Of a stretch of 64,000 nt of DNA, positions 33,929 through 41,208 are shown piece by piece (position 1 is the first letter of the stretch; each line of letters opens with the position of its first letter). The stretch is taken from the NCBI RefSeq assembly GCF_038452265.1, contig NZ_CP151843.1, positions 1,302,001 through 1,366,000 of the forward strand, given 5' to 3'. The DNA is from Vibrio diazotrophicus. GTDB lineage: Bacteria > Pseudomonadota > Gammaproteobacteria > Enterobacterales > Vibrionaceae. The position numbers and the translations under genes were made by a program. Below the pieces are notes generated by a model. That model saw only the letters and a program-made list of their open reading frames with translations, was not told the DNA's origin and did no database searches.

Positions 33929-35150
33929 ATTTATCGTTGTTGTGCTTGATGGCTTTGGCGTGGGAGAAATGCCTGATGTGGCTATGGTCAGGCCGTTTGA
34001 TTGCGGCGCAAACACAGCAGCCAAGCTATTGAATCATTTCCCCTTAAAACGTTTACCCACGTTAGAAAAGCTTGGGCTAATTAATTTGGTTCCCGGAACC
34101 AATAGCATTATGTCCCAAAGCTCAACGGCGAACTATGGTATGGCTCAACTTGCCCATTTTGGTGGTGATACTTTTATGGGACATCAGGAGATTATGGGGA
34201 CGCTGCCACAAAAGCCTCTTGAAGCACCGTTTCAAGAGGTTATCGCCCAGATTGAAGATGCACTTTCAACAGCGGGTATCCAACATCAAAGAGTTTGGCG
34301 TGATGATCTCTCAGCGCTGGTGGTCGAAGACGCTATTTTTATTGGAGATAATTTAGAAGCGGATTTGGGACAGGTGTATAACCTTTGCGCCAACTTCGAT
34401 CAGATAAGCTTTGAGCGCCTAAAACAGATCGCGGAAGTCGTTCGGGGTGCCAATAATGCAGGGCGTAATATTGTCTTCGGTGGACATGTGGGCAATTTTG
34501 AGCAGATCACCAACGCGATAGAAACGCGTAATGATCCAAGTGGAGCTCCGGCATTTATCGGCACCAACACACCAGATACTGGGGTCTATGAGCAAGGGTT
34601 TGAAGTGGTTCACCTTGGCTATGGCGTCGATCGGTTTACTCAGGTTCCCCATTTGCTCAAGCAGCAGAATGTCGATACCTGGTTATATGGAAAAGTCGCA
34701 GACATAGTGCAAAACCCTGAGGGGACTTCTTACTGTTCGGTTGTCGATACCGATAGCTTGTTTTCTCTGTTAGTTGCTGATCTTAGTCGTTTTGATGATG
34801 GCTTCTTTTGCTTGAATGTTCAGGAAACAGATTTGTCAGGTCATCAACAGGATCCGCGCCAGTATTGGAAAGTGCTGGAACGCGCTGATCGAGGGATTAA
34901 TCAAGTCCTCGAAATGATGAACGCAGAAGATGTGCTTATTGTTATGGCGGATCATGGCAATGACCCATTTATTGGCCATAGCCGACATACGCGGGAGCAA
35001 GTGCCGTTGATGCTGGTTAAGCAGGGTATAGAAGGGCGATATTTAGGTTTGCGTAGTTCTCTTGCGGATGTTGGTGCCAGTGTTACCGAGTTCTTTGGTG
35101 CAAGCTCCCCTCAAAGTGGGTGTTCATTTATCAATGTGTTGCAGGACTAG
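33921..35150 (+). CDS. yhfW: YhfW-like metal-dependent phosphomutase (phosphopentomutase family)
   Basis: This 409-residue alkaline-phosphatase-superfamily enzyme is related to phosphopentomutase DeoB. Metal ligands appear in VVVLDGFGVGEMPD at the N-terminus and in MADHGNDPFIGHSRHTREQVPLM near the C-terminus. FGGDTFMGHQEIMGT, near residue 85, carries the candidate nucleophile Thr region. I chose the ATG at 33921 because GAGG lies just upstream; the frame opens four codons earlier inside yhfX. It probably shifts a phosphate on a sugar-like intermediate of the yhf pathway. It ends the operon, with a terminator about 50 bp later. Confidence 0.83.
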   Translation: MARFIVVVLDGFGVGEMPDVAMVRPFDCGANTAAKLLNHFPLKRLPTLEKLGLINLVPGTNSIMSQSSTANYGMAQLAHFGGDTFMGHQEIMGTLPQKPLEAPFQEVIAQIEDALSTAGIQHQRVWRDDLSALVVEDAIFIGDNLEADLGQVYNLCANFDQISFERLKQIAEVVRGANNAGRNIVFGGHVGNFEQITNAIETRNDPSGAPAFIGTNTPDTGVYEQGFEVVHLGYGVDRFTQVPHLLKQQNVDTWLYGKVADIVQNPEGTSYCSVVDTDSLFSLLVADLSRFDDGFFCLNVQETDLSGHQQDPRQYWKVLERADRGINQVLEMMNAEDVLIVMADHGNDPFIGHSRHTREQVPLMLVKQGIEGRYLGLRSSLADVGASVTEFFGASSPQSGCSFINVLQD

Positions 35151-35196
35151 GATTCAATGCGCGCTTTGCATCTGGTTATAGCTATGACGAGTAAGA

Positions 35197-35226
35197 TCAA
35201 AGGCACCTTTTAAGGTGCCTTTTCTT
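35197..35226 (+). terminator. yhf operon terminator
   Basis: AAAGGCACC pairs with GGTGCCTTT across TTTTAA. Over 30 bp it differs at one base from the cyo terminator at 28116-28145. Confidence 0.9.
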
Positions 35227-35288
35227 CTGTAATAAAACAACAATGAAAGCCATTTGGAATGAAGGAGGCGGATGAAGATTAAGAGCAG

Positions 35289-36239
35289 TCAAACTAACTT
35301 GCTGAGTAGCTCTTTTAAGCCGTTTCTCGCCCACTTTTTACCTAAGTAAGTTTCAAGGTGTTGTTCTGCAAAGCGCAAGAAACCAAGTGCTGCCGGAGCA
35401 AGATGCCGATCGTTACGGGCAATAAAGTACCAGTGGCTTTCAATTGGAAAATCCTCAACATCTAAAGCGACGATGCTTTGGTCATGTGCAGGAAGCACAT
35501 GGCTGGACAATACCGCTAATCCCATACCAGAGCTGACGCCCACTCGAATCGCTTCATTACTGGCCATTTGCAAGCTACTGGACAACGTCATCCCATGTGT
35601 TTGCAACCAGCTTTCAAACAACATACGCGTTGCCGAACCTTGCTCACGTAGCAAAAATCGATGTTGCTTCAGATCGGAAAAGGAAATTTTGCGTTGCCGA
35701 GCCAAGGGGTGGTCTGCGGGAGCAACCAGAGTTAATGGGTTTAACAAAAAGCGTCCAGCACATGCATGTTCAAGTGAAGGGGGGTGACTAAACACGTACA
35801 AATCATCCTGCCCCTGTTCAAAGCGTCGTAAAACTTGCTCTCGGTTTCCTATTTCTACTTTGATATCGACGGCGGGAAATCGCTGACTAAATGGCCCGAG
35901 AAGGCGAGGCAATATGTATTGCGCGGTACTCACCATGGCAATACTAAAATGACCACTTTGCCCAGCTTGAACGGAATCTAGGTATTGGTTGAAGTCATTG
36001 AAATTACTTAAGGTTTGTTGACAGATGCGATACAACTCTTGTCCGGTATCGGTCGCGACAACTTTGTTGTTTTCTAAAGTGTATAAGGGATCATCTATCG
36101 CTTCCCGAAGTCGCTTGAGTTGTAGGGAAACAGTGGGTTGAGTGAGATGCAGACGTTTAGCACTCTCACTGATAGAGCCAGTTTGAATGACATCCACGTA
36201 AACCTGCAATAAACGAAAAGTAAGGTGACGAATGTTCAT
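35289..36239 (-). CDS. LysR-family regulator, CbbR/CmpR-like, divergent from an SbtA-like gene
   Basis: This 316-residue LysR regulator has an N-terminal winged helix (about residues 5-65; LRLLQVYVDVIQTGSISESAKRLHLTQPTVSLQLKRLREAI) and an effector-binding domain (SIAMVSTAQYILPRLLGPFSQRFPAVDIKVEIGNREQVL). The opening MNIRHLTFRLLQVYVDVIQTGSISES and the divergent placement next to a bicarbonate permease gene suggest it senses inorganic-carbon status, like CmpR/CbbR, with a CO2-fixation intermediate or other metabolite as co-effector. The shared 134-bp intergenic region has a good dyad. Confidence 0.85.
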   Translation of the reverse strand: MNIRHLTFRLLQVYVDVIQTGSISESAKRLHLTQPTVSLQLKRLREAIDDPLYTLENNKVVATDTGQELYRICQQTLSNFNDFNQYLDSVQAGQSGHFSIAMVSTAQYILPRLLGPFSQRFPAVDIKVEIGNREQVLRRFEQGQDDLYVFSHPPSLEHACAGRFLLNPLTLVAPADHPLARQRKISFSDLKQHRFLLREQGSATRMLFESWLQTHGMTLSSSLQMASNEAIRVGVSSGMGLAVLSSHVLPAHDQSIVALDVEDFPIESHWYFIARNDRHLAPAALGFLRFAEQHLETYLGKKWARNGLKELLSKLV

Positions 36240-36253
36240 GGTTTACTTTTAAC

Positions 36254-36285
36254 TATTGATAATTATCTATGGATGGTTATCAATA
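36254..36285. promoter_or_regulatory. Candidate LysR operator between divergent genes
   Basis: TATTGATAA (36254-36262) and TTATCAATA (36277-36285) form a 9-bp inverted repeat with a 14-bp spacer. The perfect palindrome GATAATTATC (36258-36267) lies inside it. It is 14 bp upstream of the LysR start and about 90 bp before the permease. Confidence 0.55.
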
Positions 36286-36373
36286 TTTTTATTTCTGTCA
36301 ATGATGAATCTCCCCTATTATCCCGCCCAGAATGAAAACTGTAATAAAACAACACCAAACAAAAGGAAGATAA

Positions 36374-37321
36374 ATGCCAGATATCGTTGTAATGTTTTTT
36401 GTGTTGGGCTTATTTGCCGGTTTAGTCCGTTCAGATCTGACCATCCCTAAAGCTATGTATGAGATGTTAAGTTTATTGCTGATGCTGACCATTGGCCTTA
36501 AGGGCGGGATGGCTCTCCATGGCAATGTGAGCTGGGGACTTGTACCTGAAATGGCTGCCGTATTGATGATCGGTGCTCTGATTCCATTAAGCTTCTTCCC
36601 AATTTTACGAAAAATTATTGGCTTAAATTTGGCAGACAGCGCCAGTATCGCAGCGCACTATGGCTCTGTGAGTGCTGGTACTTTTGCCGTAGCTTTGGCG
36701 TACACACAAGCGCAACAGCTCGTCGTTGGAGCCGAAGTCACTCTGTATTTGGTCTTAATGGAGCTTCCCGCCATCATCGTTGGTTTGTTGTTATACCGTC
36801 GTCACAGCTCTGCATTACCGAATGCGAAGCCGGTTTCTATTGGTGCGCTTTGGCATGAAGCATTAACCAACAAAGGCGTTATATTGCTGGTGGGTGGCGT
36901 GATTATCGGTCTAATGTACGGCAGTAAAGAAGGCGCTCCGGTAACTGATTTGTTGATGGGCGGTTTTAAAGCGGTACTGGCTCTATTCCTATTGGAAATG
37001 GGTATCACGGCTGCGCATACACTCAGACCTTTACCTGTCCAGCAATGGCGATTGATGGTCTTTGCACTCTGTGCTCCTATGTGTTTAGGTTCAATCGGCG
37101 TGGTGATTGGCGGTCTACTTGGTTTAAGCGAAGGGTCGATAGTGATACTTGCCAGCTTAACAGCCAGCGCGTCCTATATTGCTGCTCCTGCTGCGATTAA
37201 AGCGGCAATACCTGAAGCTAACATAGGTCTTGCGATGTTGAGCTCTCTGGGTTTGACATTCCCATTCAACGTATTGCTAGGAATTGGCTTGTATCATCAA
37301 CTCGTGCCGATATTAACTTAG
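36374..37321 (+). CDS. SbtA-like sodium-dependent bicarbonate permease family (DUF897)
   Basis: This 315-residue membrane protein has ten predicted helices in two halves. The first half opens DIVVMFFVLGLFAGLVRSDLTIPKAMYEMLSLLLMLTIGLKGG. SIAAHYGSVSAGTFAVALAYTQ, in the middle of the protein, is the SbtA family's conserved loop with SAGTF. The second half contains ASLTASASYIAAPAAIKAAIP, mirroring it. SbtA imports HCO3- with Na+ in cyanobacteria; in heterotrophic marine bacteria it may supply bicarbonate for carboxylases. No SbtB-like gene is adjacent. It is divergent from the LysR gene that probably controls it. Confidence 0.83.
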   Translation: MPDIVVMFFVLGLFAGLVRSDLTIPKAMYEMLSLLLMLTIGLKGGMALHGNVSWGLVPEMAAVLMIGALIPLSFFPILRKIIGLNLADSASIAAHYGSVSAGTFAVALAYTQAQQLVVGAEVTLYLVLMELPAIIVGLLLYRRHSSALPNAKPVSIGALWHEALTNKGVILLVGGVIIGLMYGSKEGAPVTDLLMGGFKAVLALFLLEMGITAAHTLRPLPVQQWRLMVFALCAPMCLGSIGVVIGGLLGLSEGSIVILASLTASASYIAAPAAIKAAIPEANIGLAMLSSLGLTFPFNVLLGIGLYHQLVPILT

Positions 37322-37553
37322 AGGGTTTGGCTTAATTACGCGGTTTCACCTCAGTGCTGATGTTTGATCTTCACTGAGGTGAATTGAGTTTCTGTAACCA
37401 TAAGCTCGACGTTCGCACTTTGGCACTATCATTCCTGTGCTTTGCCTATAGAAGCGACTAAATACTAACGAATTCATTCTATATAAATTCCACATGTCCT
37501 ACTGAAGCAGCTATGCTATACTCCGCCTCCAAATTTTATGTAAGGACTAAACC

Positions 37554-37910
37554 ATGAGTCTGAAGAACGACATTCAACAACTGAACAATCGCATCGATAC
37601 TTGCCATCACAAGTTGGATGCAGCCAAGACTCGCGGCGATAGTGCGATGATCACAAAATTTACCGATGACATCGATAGACTAACTAAGCAGCTAAAAAGC
37701 TTGAAGCACAAAGCTGAGTACGATCTCAATAAAGAGCGTAAAGAGTTATCGGATATGGCTTTCTCTCGTGAAATCACGAAAGAAGAGCAAGCGGATTTAG
37801 GTAAGCTTAAGAAGAAAGTAAAAGGTTTAGTGGTTGTTCACCCAATGACGAAAATTGGTAAAGCCATGCGCATTGAAGTGATGACAGGTTTCGCGCCAAA
37901 ACCTTTCTAA
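37554..37910 (+). CDS. yibL: YibL family ribosome-associated protein
   Basis: This 118-residue charged protein has an N-terminal coiled coil (LKNDIQQLNNRIDTCHHKLDAAK, then DIDRLTKQLKSLKHKAEYDL) and the diagnostic C-terminal block FSREITKEEQADLGKLKKKVKGLVVVHPMTKIG followed by MTGFAPK. The block matches E. coli YibL, which co-sediments with ribosomes; its exact role is unknown. It is monocistronic, with an upstream -10-like TATGCTATAC about 40 bp before the ATG. Confidence 0.88.
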   Translation: MSLKNDIQQLNNRIDTCHHKLDAAKTRGDSAMITKFTDDIDRLTKQLKSLKHKAEYDLNKERKELSDMAFSREITKEEQADLGKLKKKVKGLVVVHPMTKIGKAMRIEVMTGFAPKPF

Positions 37911-37928
37911 CCTTAAGAAAGAATATAA

Positions 37929-37953
37929 AAAGAGCCAGCATTTGCTGGCTCTT
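37929..37953. terminator. Bidirectional terminator between yibL and malT
   Basis: AAAGAGCCAGCA pairs perfectly with TGCTGGCTCTTT across two bases, with an A run before and T residues after. It serves convergent yibL and malT. Confidence 0.88.
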
Positions 37954-37968
37954 TGCGTTCTACTTGAA

Positions 37969-40677
37969 TCAATATCCCATCAACTGCAGCAGATTCTCAG
38001 CGGTGTGAACCGCTTCTTTACGGTTAGCGATGTTAAGTTTCTGATACAGATTGCGAATGTGAGTTTTGATGGTTGTTCCAGCCACATCAAGTTCCTGTGC
38101 AATTTGTTCATTGCTGAAACCGGAATAGATCAAACCTAACACTTGCCATTCACGTTGAGTTAGTGGGCTAGTACGTACTAACTCTGGAATGTTCGGGTGA
38201 TTGATCAGTTTCTCTACAAACTCTTCATCAAAATGCACAGAACGGCTGCGTTGGGTGGTTGAAATCTCTTTCATTAACTGTTGCGCACGGTGGCGTTCTA
38301 AATCGCCCAGCTCACCGCGTTGAATCAGTTTCTCCAACACATGACCCACTTTGGCGCCGTCGATCAGGAAGTTGCCAATCATACCGGTTTGGTTAGTGAG
38401 AGCTAACGCTTGCTTAAGCTTATCGCGTGCTTCCTCTTCTTTACCAAGAGTCGTTGCCAGAATCGACTCAACAATCAGGTTACGGTTGATATCGGTAATT
38501 AACTGATACTTCTTCGCTTCTTCTTGCATGAATTCCAACGTTTGCTGGGCTTCTTCCATCATGTCTAAGTTAATTTGAGCACGGGCAATATTGCGCCATT
38601 GCAGTTGAGAGAAGTGGTTACAGGCTCTTTCTGGGCGAGTAGAAGTATTCAGCCAATTCTGAATCGAATCCATATCACCGCGAGCTTGCCAGTAAAGCAG
38701 CAATGAAAGCGACGCGTTTGCTGTCCAGTCTACGTGATAGCTAGACTGCTTCATCAGGTGCAGAATCTGCTCAATAAAGCGACTGGCTTTGTCCAGTTCG
38801 CCACGGCCAACCGAGATGCGCGCCAGCATAGAATAACTGTGCAGATGTTTACTTGGCGAGTGATTGCCGAGAACGTCCAACCCTTTGTAGGCGCACTCTT
38901 CGGCTTCATCCAAACGGTTCCAACACCAGAGAATTTGTGCACGTACTCGCAACAAAAATTCATGCAATGGCAACTGGTGAAGTTGATGTTCTTCAATCAG
39001 TTTGAACGCATTGTCCTGAACTTCATAAGCGGCTTGAACATAACCCTGAGCAATCAGAATTTCGCTTTGCTGCAATAATGCCCAAAGCGCTTGATGATAA
39101 ACCTGATACTGGCGAGCCAGTTTCTCGGTCTGCTGCATCATTGGCAGAGCACGGCTGAGTTGACCTAATACGTGGTTGACTTCACCCACAACGGACGTTG
39201 CCACAATTCGGCTGCGATAAATGGTGTTATCGAGCTGGCTTAAAGCTAATTCAGCGAGCTCTAAAGCTTTTTCCGGTTCGTTTTGGTTAATCGCAACCTG
39301 AGCACGTAATGCGTTGAATTCACCTTGCTCTTTACTCGACAGTTCCACATTAAGCTTTGCCATCTCTTCATCAGCTTTGGAAAGCAGGGCACCGACATCG
39401 TTGTATCTGTGCTGACTTTGAGCGAGCCAAGCTTGAAGCATGCAGAGCTTAGGTTCGCTATAAAGCTGATTAGAAGAAAGCAGGTTGATTGAAGACTCCA
39501 ACATCTCCAATTCGCCTTGGTTGAACATGCTCCAGCCGTGTTTGCTTAAAATGGTGGCGAGTAAATCGGTATCCTGAGCGATTTTGGCATGACGCAAAGC
39601 TTGGTGCGGGTTAGACATTTCCAACCATGCCAGTGACGCTTCGCGGTGTAAGTCGTGTTCTTGCTGTGGAATGCGAGCCAGACGCTGGTGGGCAAGGAAC
39701 TCACCAAACAAATTGTGGAAGCGATACCAGTTGTGTTCGCCTTCCAACGGGTAAATAAACAAGCCAAAACGGTTTAACGATTCAATCATACTTAACGCGT
39801 CGTCACGTTTGGTCAGTGCGGTGACCAGTGAATCGTTGAAATGTTCCAACACTGAACACTGCATCAGGAACTGACGGGTTTCGTTGTCGAGAAGGTCAAA
39901 TACCTCTTCAACCAAGTAATCCCACAAATGTGCATGATTGAAGTGAGAAACAGATTCCGCACTTTGCTCCAGAGTACGCTTTTGATATTGCGCTTGCAGA
40001 GCGATAAGTTGCAACGCTGAAGGCCAGCCTTCCACGTAATCACGTAAGCTGTTTGCTGTAGAGTCGTCAACGCCATCGGTAACTCGTTGATTAAAGAAAC
40101 GGGTGGTTTCTTCGGTGTCGAATGCCAGCAGTTCGTTACCAATCTCGATCATCAAATCACGCACACGCAAGTTTGCTGTGCCCAGTGGTGGCGCTGCGCG
40201 ACTGGTCACCACTAAGGTCATGTTGTCCGGCATGTGTTTGATGAAAAAGCGCATCGCTTCATGAATTTCGTCATCAGACAGCAGATGATAGTCATCCAAC
40301 ACCACATAACATTCTTGGTGGTAGTGAGCCATTTCGGTGAACACTTCACTAAACAGTGAATGAATCGAAGAGAACTGACGCTTTTCCGCCAGTTTTTGCG
40401 CATTCGGGCAACTTTGATCCGTTGCTTTATTGATCGCTTGTAGAAAATAGTTCAAGAATCGGAAAGGATCGTTGTCACTATCGTCAATGCTGTACCAACC
40501 AACGTGAGGTTTATCTGCAAGCCACTGAGCCGCCATGGTAGTTTTGCCATAGCCTGCAGGGGAGCGAAATAGCACTAACTTATAGCATGTGGCGTTATGC
40601 AAAATGTCCAGCACTCTTGGGCGAACAATTGCGTTGTGCAGGCGGCCGGGGCGCGTCAGTTTAGAAGGAATCCACAT
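37969..40677 (-). CDS. malT: Maltose regulon activator MalT
   Basis: MalT is a STAND-family activator of maltose and maltodextrin genes, switched on by maltotriose and ATP. The 902-residue product starts MWIPSKLTRPGRLHNAIVRPRVL, the usual MalT N-terminus (ATG at 40677, AAGGGAGATC upstream). The Walker A FRSPAGYGKTTMAAQWLADKP lies near 40, with a sensor helix VVTSRAAPPLG. A long helical-repeat region of TPR type runs from about 400 to 820. A LuxR-type helix-turn-helix closes the protein (LTQREWQVLGLIYSGFSNEQIAQELDVAGTTIKTHIRNLYQKL). It is divergent from malPQ, which it should activate through GGAKGA boxes in the shared gap. Confidence 0.95.
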   Translation of the reverse strand: MWIPSKLTRPGRLHNAIVRPRVLDILHNATCYKLVLFRSPAGYGKTTMAAQWLADKPHVGWYSIDDSDNDPFRFLNYFLQAINKATDQSCPNAQKLAEKRQFSSIHSLFSEVFTEMAHYHQECYVVLDDYHLLSDDEIHEAMRFFIKHMPDNMTLVVTSRAAPPLGTANLRVRDLMIEIGNELLAFDTEETTRFFNQRVTDGVDDSTANSLRDYVEGWPSALQLIALQAQYQKRTLEQSAESVSHFNHAHLWDYLVEEVFDLLDNETRQFLMQCSVLEHFNDSLVTALTKRDDALSMIESLNRFGLFIYPLEGEHNWYRFHNLFGEFLAHQRLARIPQQEHDLHREASLAWLEMSNPHQALRHAKIAQDTDLLATILSKHGWSMFNQGELEMLESSINLLSSNQLYSEPKLCMLQAWLAQSQHRYNDVGALLSKADEEMAKLNVELSSKEQGEFNALRAQVAINQNEPEKALELAELALSQLDNTIYRSRIVATSVVGEVNHVLGQLSRALPMMQQTEKLARQYQVYHQALWALLQQSEILIAQGYVQAAYEVQDNAFKLIEEHQLHQLPLHEFLLRVRAQILWCWNRLDEAEECAYKGLDVLGNHSPSKHLHSYSMLARISVGRGELDKASRFIEQILHLMKQSSYHVDWTANASLSLLLYWQARGDMDSIQNWLNTSTRPERACNHFSQLQWRNIARAQINLDMMEEAQQTLEFMQEEAKKYQLITDINRNLIVESILATTLGKEEEARDKLKQALALTNQTGMIGNFLIDGAKVGHVLEKLIQRGELGDLERHRAQQLMKEISTTQRSRSVHFDEEFVEKLINHPNIPELVRTSPLTQREWQVLGLIYSGFSNEQIAQELDVAGTTIKTHIRNLYQKLNIANRKEAVHTAENLLQLMGY

Positions 40678-41208
40678 TCTTGATCTCCCTTCGATCAAAT
40701 AATAAGAGGAGAAAACAGAGATCTCTGTCACTTTTGTGGCAATGATGTTACTTGATGTTTTTCACTACGTTTATTGATCCCTTTCTCGAATCTCGCACTA
40801 TTCACATTCTTAAGCAGACTACGCCCCTAATTTGTGATTTTGATCAATAAATTTGCTGAGCTATCCGTTTGGTTGACAGGTGGGTTGTACGAAATTTTAT
40901 GTAATTTGAGTAAAAACGATAATTTTAGTGTGACGAAGTATACATTATGAGCAAAAGGAGCACTGCTTGAATCTCCGAGCTGTTTAAACCCCGTCTAAGG
41001 TTATTGAGGCAGTCGTTGTGATCTCAATCACTCAGAATCTCACGGATTGGATTATCAATGAGAGATTGATCACTCCGACTTAAGTGCTACACCCTCTACG
41101 CCCTCACTCCTCCTCCTAAATTCATGACAACTTGGGAGGATGTTTACATTTTGTTGTACGGGCAGGATATGGCACAGATGAATTAGAACTGATAAGAGAG
41201 ATTTCTCG
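40678..41208. promoter_or_regulatory. malT-malP divergent regulatory region
   Basis: This 531-bp gap has no credible gene. A CRP-like site TGTGATTTTGATCAAT lies at 40833-40848. MalT-box-like elements lie near malP: TCCTCC (GGAGGA on the minus strand) at 41108-41113 and at 41111-41116, and GGAGGA at 41135-41140. These match the GGA(G/T)GA core but are closely overlapping, and the -10 region was not defined. Confidence 0.55.
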
